Assembly: GCA_965602225.1 (NCBI GenBank)
Contig: CBFCYE010000016.1
Span: 1 to 53,996 of the forward strand
Direction: 5' to 3'
Length of the DNA: 53,996 nt
Origin: Tenderia sp965602225
Lineage (GTDB): Bacteria > Pseudomonadota > Gammaproteobacteria > Tenderiales > Tenderiaceae
A program made the translations under genes and the position numbers. The notes beneath the pieces are model-generated. The model ran no database searches. It worked only from the letters and a program-made list of their open reading frames with translations, and was not told the DNA's origin. This document shows, piece by piece, positions 27,879 to 35,767 of this stretch (its first letter is position 1; every line of letters begins with the position of its first letter).

Positions 27879-28313
27879 TTACGGGTTGATTGTTGCCGTT
27901 TGGCTTTGGCGAAGTTCACCAAGTTCGGAATCTAAGGCAAGTAGTTCATCAACAATACTTGTTGATTCGATTTGAGCCAGCGTCCGATAGCGAACTTCTA
28001 ACCCACGATATACTTGGACGAGCCTTCGACACTCGGCCTGATGCGCGTCGCAGTCAAGACCTTTGTGTATAGCCGTCAAAATAGCGGCCAAAAGCGTTCC
28101 GATACCTATCCAATATGAAGCCTCGATACCTAGAAAACTCGAACCGGGTGTTGTGAATAAGGCCGATCCAGCGACAACCCCAAGTAAAGAGGGTACTAGT
28201 ACAGTGATCCAGTTGGTCTTGGAAAAAAACCGCAGTTCGCTATCAAAAAAGGTGGCCCGCTCACCACACTCGGCTTGGCGCTCTGTCGCGATTTTTTGGT
28301 ATTTGTCCGTCAC
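27879..28313 (-). CDS. SLATT-like two-TM protein at the array end
   Basis: A 144-residue protein with a GTG start. It has an N-terminal helical part, two adjacent membrane helices (about 36-53 and 64-82) and a long helical C-terminus. This layout and the sequence style suggest the SLATT (2-TM effector) group that often accompanies nucleotide-based defence systems; that assignment is by eye and uncertain. It lies on the cassette strand but beyond the last attC (28387-28492), and no attC follows it. It may be the fixed gene at the array's end or a cassette that lost its attC. Confidence 0.55.
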   Translation of the reverse strand: MTDKYQKIATERQAECGERATFFDSELRFFSKTNWITVLVPSLLGVVAGSALFTTPGSSFLGIEASYWIGIGTLLAAILTAIHKGLDCDAHQAECRRLVQVYRGLEVRYRTLAQIESTSIVDELLALDSELGELRQSQTATINP

Positions 28314-28386
28314 TGCGTTCTGTACTCCGTTTTTACAGCTAATCCATCTGCGGTTAATTCTCTGACCTTGGTCCTACCCACGAAAA

Positions 28387-28492
28387 CATAACGCCAGCAA
28401 TAACCGGCGTTTTGCAGCGATGAAAGGCTTGTATAGGCTCTTTTAGCACAAACGAGCACCGCGGAAAAACGCCGGTTATTGCTTTTGTTATG
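28387..28492 (-). repeat. attC site 1 (last of array)
   Basis: About 106 bp, bounded by CATAAC and GTTATG. Long inner arms (GCCAGCAATAACCGGCG paired with CGCCGGTTATTGC). Serves the DUF3365 cassette at its right. No further attC to the left. Confidence 0.9.
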
Positions 28493-28553
28493 TGCCGTAA
28501 TTTCTCTATAGTAGGTCTGATTTAGTCTATAGCAATGCAATATAAGACATAAT

Positions 28554-29150
28554 TTACATGCTAGATATTGGCCGCTTAATACTAACAGCACCTCGAAGAT
28601 CACCCGGTTTATAGTCAGTAGCTTTGTCGTGTGGATAACGTTCACTCAGTATCGTTTTCACAGCACCTGGAATATCAGATGGACTACCATGACAGGTCAG
28701 GCATACAGGTTTAACACCGACAGCTTGCATAAATCGGAAATACTTTCCATTGGGTTCATCCACTAGCTCGGAGTGACTCATATTTTTCAATGATTCTCCT
28801 CTTTCGGAACGTGCCTGAAATTGAGCCAGAACCTTTTGCTCCCAGATATCAGGAACGGCCAACATAGGGTTACGAACACGTGTGCCAACACGAGTAACTT
28901 TCCATCCGTTTTTTCGAGAGATATCACTCGCAATAGATGGGGACATTTCAGTACAAACTTTGATTGCAGCTACTGGCCCATTGCTCTTCATTTCGCTTTT
29001 CATAGCACGCCCTAGTTGCTGCATAAACTCTTTACTCGTTTTCGCGGTATCTTCATGAAGCTGGCCGCTATCCGCAAAGCTCGAATTCATACATGCCATA
29101 GATAGGACCAGGTAAAACAATGCTATATAACTTGGTGTTTTGAAATTCAT
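28554..29150 (-). CDS. Exported DUF3365 haem protein, cassette gene
   Basis: A 198-residue protein with a signal peptide (residues 1-26, ending SSFADS) and the C-terminal haem motif CLTCH. It resembles DUF3365 (Tll0287-like) sensor-type haem proteins, found as a free-standing domain. A good AGAGGAG site precedes the ATG. It is the cassette farthest from attI. It should be periplasmic. Redox or sensory use is inference; carriage of a haem protein in a cassette is unusual. Confidence 0.85.
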   Translation of the reverse strand: MNFKTPSYIALFYLVLSMACMNSSFADSGQLHEDTAKTSKEFMQQLGRAMKSEMKSNGPVAAIKVCTEMSPSIASDISRKNGWKVTRVGTRVRNPMLAVPDIWEQKVLAQFQARSERGESLKNMSHSELVDEPNGKYFRFMQAVGVKPVCLTCHGSPSDIPGAVKTILSERYPHDKATDYKPGDLRGAVSIKRPISSM

Positions 29151-29191
29151 AATAACTCCTCTTGGATAAATTAACCCTTACCTTGATGGCA

Positions 29192-29297
29192 CATAACGCC
29201 TGCAATGAGGGGCCTGCCGTAGTGGGGAGAGGCTTGTGCTATTCAGCACAAACAAACACCGCGGAAGGTAGGTCCCTCTCAATTGCCATTGTTAGGC
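29192..29297 (-). repeat. attC site 2
   Basis: About 106 bp from CATAAC to GTTAGGC, with AATGAGGGGCCTGCC/GGTAGGTCCCTCTCAATT arms and an inner stem-loop (TTGTGCT...AGCACAA). Belongs to the ACP-like/GcvH-like cassette. Confidence 0.92.
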
Positions 29298-29323
29298 ATT
29301 TATTCTATAGATCCTCATATAAA

Positions 29324-30139
29324 TTAACGAGTTTGAAAATATTCCTTATATTCTTTAGCTGTTAAAAGGTCCTTAAACTCTGGCTTATCAGATACGACCA
29401 TTTTCATAACCCATCCACTATTGTACGGGTCGTTATCTATTTGCCATGGGCAATTACGTAGTTCGTGATTAATTTCTACTACGAGTCCTGAAAGAGGGCT
29501 ACTTACTCCATATATTGCTTTTATAGATTCGAACATAGCAACCTCCTCCCCTTTTTTAACCAACTTATTTGGCTCAGGGAGTTGTGTGGCATACACTAGT
29601 GAATTTCCCCAATCCATATAGGATACTGAGAGTCCTATTGTAGCGATATCTCCCTGAATTTTTACCCAGTGCCCTTCGCTAGTATAAAAAAGGCTGTTAG
29701 GGTATTGTTCTCCGTGATAAGTTGAAACTTGCTCCTCACAGGGTGGGTTTATTTTGTCTCTTATAATATTAGACAATGACTCTAAATTATTTATTTGCTC
29801 GATTTGTGGTCCAGGAATACTGATCGAAAAATATTTTTCAACAACTTGAACTAATCGAATTAGTTTATCCTTTGATTTTGCTAACTCTCCAACGTAACTA
29901 CTATCTATTTGTGATTTGTTGACATTTAACTCTAATGACATGATATCGATTAGTCTCGCCTCTATTTCATCTAGTTCATTCTGAATCCTTTGCTCGGTTA
30001 TTTTCCTTGATTCATATTGGTCATCTAATATTAAGATCATAGGGTCAAGATTTGGTGAATGAGGAATGTTGCCACAAGAGGAAGTAGTTATTGAACTAGC
30101 TATTGATATTACGAATGTTAATGTGGATTTCTTTTCCAT
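29324..30139 (-). CDS. ACP-like plus GcvH-like fusion, cassette gene
   Basis: A 271-residue protein. The N-terminus has a hydrophobic stretch ending in a possible lipobox Cys (TTSSC, C22), though the lipobox is weak. Residues about 57-130 resemble an acyl carrier protein fold (ARLIDIMSLELNVNKSQID...FSISIPG), but the DSL phosphopantetheine serine is not preserved: the site reads AKSKDKL. Residues about 150-270 match glycine-cleavage H protein: HWVKIQGDIATIGLS, the lipoyl-lysine motif ESIKA (K207), SPLSGLVVEIN, DPYNSGWVMKM and the LLTAKEYKEYF tail. The domain match is by eye. Lipoylation outside the cytosol would be odd. Function unknown. Confidence 0.75.
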   Translation of the reverse strand: MEKKSTLTFVISIASSITTSSCGNIPHSPNLDPMILILDDQYESRKITEQRIQNELDEIEARLIDIMSLELNVNKSQIDSSYVGELAKSKDKLIRLVQVVEKYFSISIPGPQIEQINNLESLSNIIRDKINPPCEEQVSTYHGEQYPNSLFYTSEGHWVKIQGDIATIGLSVSYMDWGNSLVYATQLPEPNKLVKKGEEVAMFESIKAIYGVSSPLSGLVVEINHELRNCPWQIDNDPYNSGWVMKMVVSDKPEFKDLLTAKEYKEYFQTR

Positions 30140-30286
30140 ACGATATCCAAATACATTGAACTAGCAGCTGTGATGAAGTTTTTATTATTATACTTATTAG
30201 TGACAATAGATATAAATTATAGTTACGTTTAATCCACCAGCCTAATTTTCAAGTTAATTTACCTATATGTGGAAGACTCTTAAGGT

Positions 30287-30398
30287 GCCTAACGCCAGCA
30301 ATGAGGGGAAAGCCGTAGTGGGGTTGTTTTTGTGCTAGTCTTTTCAGCACAAAAAAAGCACCGCGGAAGTTTGTCCCTCTCAATTGCCATTGTTAGGT
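30287..30398 (-). repeat. attC site 3
   Basis: About 112 bp from GCCTAAC to GTTAGGT, both full core-site matches. A TTGTGCTAG...CAGCACAA inner stem-loop is clear. It ends 6 bases short of the lipoprotein stop codon at 30405. Confidence 0.93.
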
Positions 30399-30404
30399 GT
30401 GATT

Positions 30405-30884
30405 TCATTTATTGCTCTTATTTAGACGGTTATTTAGTATTTTAATGTCACTAACGAGTTTTTCTTTTTCAACTGATTGATAACAAGAAACTGTTATTTC
30501 CTTAAACTTTTTACCTGTACGATCTTTACCAATCTCTTTTACCATTTCAATAGATTGTTCTGCACCGTATTTGTAATATTTTTTAGAAAGTTCAATATCC
30601 TTTATTTGAGGATTACCATCAGCTTTGGCAACCAAAATATCCGCCAGTTGTTTAGCCTCTATAGATACTTTCTCGTACCGTTGTACTTCATCGATTTTGG
30701 TTCTTTTCTTGCCCACTATTCGAAAAAAGCTACCGCAAGAGTATAGATTTTTAGCCCTATCCAAATATACGGAATTGTAACGATCTAAATCTCCCTGTTT
30801 TTCAAGCTGTATTTTTGGGTCCATTGTTTTGCAAGACGTTGCTAAAAACAAAGCGAAAATAAATATAGTAATTTTTTTAATCAT
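30405..30884 (-). CDS. Hypothetical lipoprotein, cassette gene
   Basis: A 159-residue protein from the ATG at 30884 (AAGGA just upstream; the frame extends to 30908). It has a lipoprotein signal (IFIFALFLATSC, Cys about residue 18) and a soluble, Lys-rich helical region with two further cysteines. No family recognised. It is likely attached to the envelope. Confidence 0.75.
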   Translation of the reverse strand: MIKKITIFIFALFLATSCKTMDPKIQLEKQGDLDRYNSVYLDRAKNLYSCGSFFRIVGKKRTKIDEVQRYEKVSIEAKQLADILVAKADGNPQIKDIELSKKYYKYGAEQSIEMVKEIGKDRTGKKFKEITVSCYQSVEKEKLVSDIKILNNRLNKSNK

Positions 30885-30934
30885 ATAAATCCTTATACTG
30901 CGATACAACTACTTTCAGAATTCGCGGCTCGAAC

Positions 30935-31024
30935 ACCTAACGTCGCAAATAAGCCGACCACCGGAGCACCGCGGAGGTGGGTCGGGCGAACAATAGTGAG
31001 CGAACTTTATTTGCCTTGTTATGA
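30935..31024 (-). repeat. attC site 4 (short class)
   Basis: About 90 bp from ACCTAAC to GTTATGA. It lacks the long inner stem-loop and is nearly identical to attC sites 7, 8 and 13. Its GTTATGA end overlaps the stop codon of the gene at 31019. Confidence 0.92.
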
Positions 31025-31480
31025 GTCATTCAGCTTGAACACACCATCGCTATAAGAGACTGGAATATTTTGGCCCTCAATTAGAATATGGTTCTGACCA
31101 TCATTACCTATTACCTTGTGCCACTTTCCATTGAATGGTATTTCGAAATACATTAATTTTCCATTTTCATAAACTGCTCTTTGATCCAACACGCCATCCA
31201 TTTCATGGTCTTCTACTTCGAAACTCTTAATCCCATTTTGATTTAGAACTGCATACCTTAATAAATCAATAACTCCATCATTATCTTTATCAACTAGCTC
31301 AACAATCTTTTCAAAGTTATCTAGTTTGTGTATTCCTATTCCATACCCCGTAGGATCAATGTTAATTCTCATTTGAGCTACATCGTACGATATAAAGCCA
31401 TCGATAGCATCACTAGCAGCCACTGGAAAAGCAACGACTAACAAACTAAGAATACGAAATATTGTTTTAGTAAAACTCAT
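31019..31480 (-). CDS. Exported EF-hand-like protein, cassette gene
   Basis: A 153-residue protein with a signal peptide (about 1-22, ending PVAASDA). It has a Ca-loop-like stretch DKDNDGVIDLL and a second similar segment (EDHEMDGVLD), suggesting a dockerin/EF-hand-type calcium site. The rest is unrecognised. The stop lies inside its attC. Probably periplasmic or secreted. Confidence 0.72.
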   Translation of the reverse strand: MSFTKTIFRILSLLVVAFPVAASDAIDGFISYDVAQMRINIDPTGYGIGIHKLDNFEKIVELVDKDNDGVIDLLRYAVLNQNGIKSFEVEDHEMDGVLDQRAVYENGKLMYFEIPFNGKWHKVIGNDGQNHILIEGQNIPVSYSDGVFKLNDS

Positions 31481-31487
31481 ATTTGAC

Positions 31488-31593
31488 TCATAACGTCACA
31501 AATAAGCCGACCATTGTAGAGAGGTGAGGACTGTGGCATTCGCCACAGCCGCAACACCGCGGAAATGGGTCGGATTAATTTGTTTTGTTATGC
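31488..31593 (-). repeat. attC site 5
   Basis: About 106 bp from TCATAAC to GTTATGC with a CTGTGGCATTCGCCACAG inner stem-loop. The 98 bases between it and the lipoprotein stop at 31692 hold no recognisable gene. Confidence 0.9.
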
Positions 31594-31691
31594 GTAAACT
31601 CACCCCTAAGCTTGACATTACAACCCTTCCAAAAAACAACTTTACAAAAGTTAAGAATATAAAGGCAGTATTTGATACTTTTTCAAGATAG

Positions 31692-31940
31692 CTAATATAT
31701 AGTACCAACAGCTCCACCACCCATGAGCGCACAAATGCAACTTGACCCAGACAACATAGGCGTTGACGCAGGACAAGACCCATGACCCGTGTGACAAACC
31801 AACCCATACCCCATCCTTATCTTTTCACGAAAAACCTCGTGCTCTATCTCTCCCGCACCTTGATTGAATCCAGGCGAACAACCACTACAAATAAGAACTA
31901 CAATACATAGTAAGATATGTCTGGCTTTTGTAATCATCAT
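31692..31940 (-). CDS. Small cysteine-rich lipoprotein, cassette gene
   Basis: An 82-residue protein with a lipoprotein signal (LLCIVVLICSGC, Cys about residue 21), then a Cys/Gly-rich tail (LVCHTGHGSC, SGSSCICALMGGG). No family recognised. It is the smallest cassette gene. A longer frame (31496-31807) on the same strand runs through the attC and is not considered real. Confidence 0.65.
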   Translation of the reverse strand: MMITKARHILLCIVVLICSGCSPGFNQGAGEIEHEVFREKIRMGYGLVCHTGHGSCPASTPMLSGSSCICALMGGGAVGTIY

Positions 31941-32068
31941 TGCAATATGCTTAAGATTCGACTAAGTATTTCAGGTTTCTATTATTAGCTTGTCTAATGC
32001 GAATAACACCAGTTAACGAGTCAAGAGTATACGAGTGTAAAACAGTTAAGGACATCAATGTAATTAAC

Positions 32069-32181
32069 GCATAACGCCAGCAATAACCGGCATTTTGTAG
32101 CGGTGTTTGAACTGTGCTAGGCTCTTTTAGCACAGCTTAAGCATCGCGGAAAAATGTCCGAGTTAATTGCCATTGTTAGCT
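32069..32181 (-). repeat. attC site 6
   Basis: About 113 bp from GCATAAC to GTTAGCT. Long arms (GCCAGCAATAACCGGCATTTT and AAAATGTCCGAGTTAATTGC) and a GTGCTAG...TAGCAC inner hairpin. Its GTTAGCT end overlaps the FRG gene stop. Confidence 0.92.
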
Positions 32182-33273
32182 GCTTTTATTTCTAAGATCA
32201 CGCATAACCTCATTTAATAAACTTAGGTATGATTCAACTTCATTTACATCTACCAATTTTGGCTTATGTACAATCTGATTTCTGAACCGCCTTAATTTAT
32301 CTATATTATGGTATGTAATGGAATCAACGAACTCATGATTCTTCAGCACCTTCAATGAATTGAAGAAAGTAGCATGCTCTCTTGGTATGCCTCCCATCAT
32401 TGTCACAAACTCTTCTAAGCCTGCCCATTTTGAAAGGAACTCACCTATTTCACCTGGTTTCAACTCCCTTCTAACATCCAGCCTAATTTCGTTACATATT
32501 TTTTCAAATCGATCTTTCTTAGGATATAAAGCGCTCTCTGGGATGCTGTTGAAATTAACTCCCCAAAAACGCTTATTATTTGGAATTCTGAACTTCGCAA
32601 TTAGTCGTCTATTAAAATCAAGTTCGGACTTAGATTCATACTCGTGCTCAATATCGGTAGTACCGATTAGGTAGCCTTCTTGAAAGTATGGCCTTAGAGC
32701 CTCTGGTGGACATATACTTAAAAGGCGAATATTTACTAGGTCATGTTCAGAATTCATCGAAATTCTGTTTGTAATATACGGCATTCCAAATACATAAATA
32801 TATGCCTCACTTTCATTATTCTTCGTCTGCGCAAAAGAACATGCAACTCGTAGTGATTGAGTAAAATCTAATAGAGGCGTTCCACATACTTCATAATGCT
32901 GAAGGATACTCCATTGGATATATTTTTTTCGCCGCAGCTCAGGAGTACCGTCAATTTTTTCTTGGGCCAGTAGTTCTAGTAATTTATGCGAGGCCTCCGA
33001 AAGAATATCAAAGCGATGCTCTATTTCTCGCTTGGCTAAATAATCACCTCGGTAAATGCTCGGATAAAAAGTTGATTTCTCCGACTTACTTTTGTGATCT
33101 ACAGACTGACCTCTGTAAAATAATAAGTAGTCTTTATTCAGGTACGCGAGAGCAGCAGTAATCTCAACAAGTGCTCGGAATGAATTTACGGGGAATCCTT
33201 CGCCTTTCGCGATATTTCTGTCATCAACGACAGCTTTCATTTCCCTATTAACATTACCTTCTGTAGATCTCAT
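32176..33273 (-). CDS. FRG domain protein, cassette gene
   Basis: A 365-residue soluble protein with an FRG domain at about residues 30-180. It has YLLFYRGQS (F-R-G signature at R54-G55) and LQHYEVCGTPLLDFTQSLRV. The C-terminal half (about 200-365) is helical, ends in an RRFRNQIVHK segment and has no assigned domain. FRG proteins are widespread in mobile and defence-rich loci, but activity is unproven; a toxic effector role is speculative. The longest cassette gene here. The stop is inside its attC. The start may be internal (MKAVVD, 33240). Confidence 0.85.
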   Translation of the reverse strand: MRSTEGNVNREMKAVVDDRNIAKGEGFPVNSFRALVEITAALAYLNKDYLLFYRGQSVDHKSKSEKSTFYPSIYRGDYLAKREIEHRFDILSEASHKLLELLAQEKIDGTPELRRKKYIQWSILQHYEVCGTPLLDFTQSLRVACSFAQTKNNESEAYIYVFGMPYITNRISMNSEHDLVNIRLLSICPPEALRPYFQEGYLIGTTDIEHEYESKSELDFNRRLIAKFRIPNNKRFWGVNFNSIPESALYPKKDRFEKICNEIRLDVRRELKPGEIGEFLSKWAGLEEFVTMMGGIPREHATFFNSLKVLKNHEFVDSITYHNIDKLRRFRNQIVHKPKLVDVNEVESYLSLLNEVMRDLRNKSS

Positions 33274-33292
33274 ACGTCTGTTCTTGTGTTGC

Positions 33293-33382
33293 AGCTAACG
33301 TCGCAAATAAGCCGACCACCGGAGCACCGCGGAGGTGGGTCGGGCGAACGGGTGTGAGCGAACTTTATTTGCCTTGTTATGC
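33293..33382 (-). repeat. attC site 7 (short class)
   Basis: About 90 bp from AGCTAAC to GTTATGC. Identical to attC 13 except for bases left of the cut point, which come from the neighbouring cassette. Its core cut position marks the left edge of the duplication. Confidence 0.93.
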
Positions 33383-33721
33383 GTAGTACTTGTTACGCTT
33401 TATCAATTTCTCAATGTTCTTATACATAGCTACTGCTGCAGGTCCGGTTAATATCATCGCCAATATAAATACTGAAATATATGGATCATCTCCTTCACCA
33501 GAGAAGTTATGAGGCATATGAGTGACTATCCAAAGCATGCCTACGAATCCAGATGCTCCGGTTAGAGCAATAAAAAGTATCAGGAACATTCTCCAAAACA
33601 GTTCTACCTTTTCAGCAATGCTACTTAGATATGAAATAATAACCACCGAGAAAAACGATACCCCAACAACCCCGAACCCAATAGCCCAGTATTCATATAC
33701 TAAATTCCAGTCAATATTCAT
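33377..33721 (-). CDS. Three-TM membrane protein, cassette gene (copy A)
   Basis: A 114-residue hydrophobic protein with three likely membrane helices (about 9-33, 41-65 and 81-99) and a basic C-terminus (KLIKRNKYYA). No family recognised. The stop lies inside attC 7. An identical copy is at 37333-37677. Confidence 0.75.
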   Translation of the reverse strand: MNIDWNLVYEYWAIGFGVVGVSFFSVVIISYLSSIAEKVELFWRMFLILFIALTGASGFVGMLWIVTHMPHNFSGEGDDPYISVFILAMILTGPAAVAMYKNIEKLIKRNKYYA

Positions 33722-33777
33722 GTATTTCCACTAACTATTACGAGCACAACCCAAACAATTTGCAACACGCCATGTAC

Positions 33778-33867
33778 GCATAACGTCGCAAATAAGCCGC
33801 CTGCCGGAGCACTGCGGAGGCAGGTCGGGCGAACGGGAGTGAGCGAACTTTATTTGCCTTGTTAGAG
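33778..33867 (-). repeat. attC site 8 (short class)
   Basis: About 90 bp from GCATAAC to GTTAGAG. Differs from attC 7 at a few arm positions (CCTGCC in place of GACCACC). Its end overlaps the stop codon of the next gene at 33862. Confidence 0.92.
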
Positions 33868-34170
33868 CTCATCTTTATCAACAAGCTCATAAGTTGCATA
33901 TTTTTTATCAGCACCTTTTACAACCCTGCATTTAACTACAATATCTTTTCTATCTACTCGCCACATGCCTTCTACAAACAAAATATTACCCTCACTCCAC
34001 CAGGATGCAGTCCAGTTATAAGGAGTTTTTTCTATTGATGCGAAGTGATTTTCACTCTCACTTTTACACCATGACTTTAATTCCATAGCGTATTTGATAG
34101 GAATGTCTTCATCATGTGCACTGGCAGAAAAACCAATTAATGCAAGAATCAAATAAATTGAATATTTCAT
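33862..34170 (-). CDS. Small exported protein, cassette gene (copy A)
   Basis: A 102-residue protein with a signal peptide (MKYSIYLILALIGFSASA). I start at 34170, where AAAGAG precedes the ATG and the signal begins; the frame extends to 34188. The mature part has two cysteines (about residues 33 and 80) that may pair. No family recognised. Identical copy at 37818-38126. Confidence 0.72.
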   Translation of the reverse strand: MKYSIYLILALIGFSASAHDEDIPIKYAMELKSWCKSESENHFASIEKTPYNWTASWWSEGNILFVEGMWRVDRKDIVVKCRVVKGADKKYATYELVDKDEL

Positions 34171-34192
34171 AATCTCTTTATCACTCATTGAG

Positions 34193-34304
34193 CTCTAACG
34201 TCACCAATGAGGGGCAAGCCGTAGTGGGGATTTTTTTGTGCTAGCTCTTTCAGCACAAAAATAGCACCGCGGAGGTTTGTCCCTCTCAATTGGTTTTGTT
34301 AGCC
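34193..34304 (-). repeat. attC site 9
   Basis: About 112 bp from CTCTAAC to GTTAGCC. Similar to attC 3, with the TTTGTGCTAG...CAGCACAAA hairpin. Confidence 0.92.
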
Positions 34305-34314
34305 CTATTTAAAA

Positions 34315-35025
34315 CTACTTATTCTCTGAGTCTTCTGACTCATTAATAATAAATACTATTGAACCAACAATTAAAGCACCATTTAGTACGATACACAGAT
34401 CCATTATCTGATCATATATAAAAATCATATTAAGCGAGACCAAACAACATAGGCACCAGCCAAATAAGTGGAGCACTCTCAACCACTTGTATATAGTTCG
34501 TGCAGCATTTTCCGTCACGAACCTTGATATATCATCATTTGGGTCAGATTTGGATAACCTAATTATTTTTGCTAATTTTGAGTTATTTATTTTGCAGATA
34601 AGCGACATCGGAGAGGCAAACTCTTCCCTTAATTCTTTACCAGCTTCTAGGTGGCACAGAATCATTGATAAAAAGTACACCTGATGTACACGATAGTAGG
34701 TGGTTCTCTTCCAGCATGTGTTGCATATGAAACCTGCTAAAGAGATCATAAGAAGCGTGACACTATGCTCCCAGCCAGGAATAGATGAACTTTTTATCCA
34801 AGCAGGCAATATCTCGACAAACTTAACAAATGCTAAACCTCCTAGCGCTATACTAACCCCAAGAAAAAACCGTCTATTGTGAGAAAGCAAATTATTATGG
34901 GTAGCAACTAATGTTGCTATGTACCCAAGAATTGGCTTCTCAAAGTTACGAGTACGCTTATATTCTCCCTCAGAGTCTTTAAATAGTTCTAATACTGTTT
35001 CAATTGAATCTATAGATTTTTCCAT
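34315..35025 (-). CDS. Four-TM membrane protein, cassette gene (copy A)
   Basis: A 236-residue protein with two pairs of membrane helices (about 52-72 with 86-104, and 184-203 with 209-229) around a cytosolic middle (about 105-180). It has no recognised domain; the 2-TM pairs with helical termini recall SLATT-type proteins, but I see no firm motif. Identical copy at 38271-38981. Confidence 0.7.
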   Translation of the reverse strand: MEKSIDSIETVLELFKDSEGEYKRTRNFEKPILGYIATLVATHNNLLSHNRRFFLGVSIALGGLAFVKFVEILPAWIKSSSIPGWEHSVTLLMISLAGFICNTCWKRTTYYRVHQVYFLSMILCHLEAGKELREEFASPMSLICKINNSKLAKIIRLSKSDPNDDISRFVTENAARTIYKWLRVLHLFGWCLCCLVSLNMIFIYDQIMDLCIVLNGALIVGSIVFIINESEDSENK

Positions 35026-35060
35026 ATTAAGAACTCGCCTGGTAAATTCACGAATTTAGG

Positions 35061-35173
35061 GGCTAACGTTCGCCATAACCGGAATTTTGTAGTGTTGTTT
35101 AAATTGGGCTAGGCTTTATTTGCCCAATTTAAACAACGCGGAAAAATGTCCGAGTTTATGGCGCTTGTTATGC
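35061..35173 (-). repeat. attC site 10
   Basis: About 113 bp from GGCTAAC to GTTATGC. The inner stem (TTGTTTAAATTGGGC/GCCCAATTTAAACAA) is unusually long and AT-rich compared with the other sites. Confidence 0.92.
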
Positions 35174-35175
35174 CA

Positions 35176-35643
35176 TTATTCTTCACACGTATAAATTGTA
35201 AGACTTTCACTAACCAAGACCTCTCTTTCAGTGGGTATGTACACAAACTGATAGGGGTTTGTCAGGGCTTGAGTAACAACGCAATTCTGGCCCGGCTTAC
35301 TAAGATTTACATTTGCTGTAATATGAGCTTCAAAAACATCGATTGAATCCAAACCTATAGAATACCCCCCAGTATTTCTCTGCCCCATATCCATTAATAG
35401 GACCCTGCCTTTATCAAAATCGATTTCCGCAGGAACATCACTTGTGTAGTTTGCTAGTTCTTCATTATAGTCAGCTTGACTTGTTATTATCTTTAATTGT
35501 TTTTTTGTGTAAGTACCACTATTAGTATAAAAGCCTTGTTTAAGCTGTTGAGCTTCTGTCTCTGGTAATGGGCTTTCCGCATTCGAATTTTCGACACAAC
35601 CTGATAGCGATAAAATTGTGCACAGTAAAATTATATTTCTCAT
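35176..35643 (-). CDS. PrcB-like lipoprotein, cassette gene (copy A)
   Basis: A 155-residue protein with a lipoprotein signal (LLCTILSLSGC, Cys16). The C-terminal half resembles the PrcB/protease-complex-subunit domain: RVLLMDMGQRNTGGYSIGLD, then PGQNCVVTQALTNPYQFVYIP. That domain partners or regulates proteases in other bacteria. AAAGG precedes the ATG. Role here unknown. Identical copy at 39132-39599. Confidence 0.75.
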   Translation of the reverse strand: MRNIILLCTILSLSGCVENSNAESPLPETEAQQLKQGFYTNSGTYTKKQLKIITSQADYNEELANYTSDVPAEIDFDKGRVLLMDMGQRNTGGYSIGLDSIDVFEAHITANVNLSKPGQNCVVTQALTNPYQFVYIPTEREVLVSESLTIYTCEE

Positions 35644-35658
35644 TCGCTGACCTTTTGG

Positions 35659-35764
35659 GCATAACGTCGCAAATCACCGGCAAATTGGAGTGACGTGAGG
35701 ATTGTGGCATTCGCCACAAACGAACGTTGCGGAAATTTGTCCGCGTGAATTTGCCTTGTTATAA
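35659..35764 (-). repeat. attC site 11
   Basis: About 106 bp from GCATAAC to GTTATAA. TTGTGGCATTCGCCACAA inner hairpin. Confidence 0.92.
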
Positions 35765-35767
35765 GAT

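Noticed and set aside
28310..28645. A 111-residue - strand frame
   Set aside because: It runs through attC 1 and overlaps the DUF3365 cassette; no ribosome site or family.
31496..31807. A 103-residue - strand frame
   Set aside because: It crosses the whole of attC 5 and overlaps the lipoprotein gene; it is a chance frame.
31951..32133. A 60-residue - strand frame
   Set aside because: It lies over attC 6 and the preceding spacer, with no coding signature.
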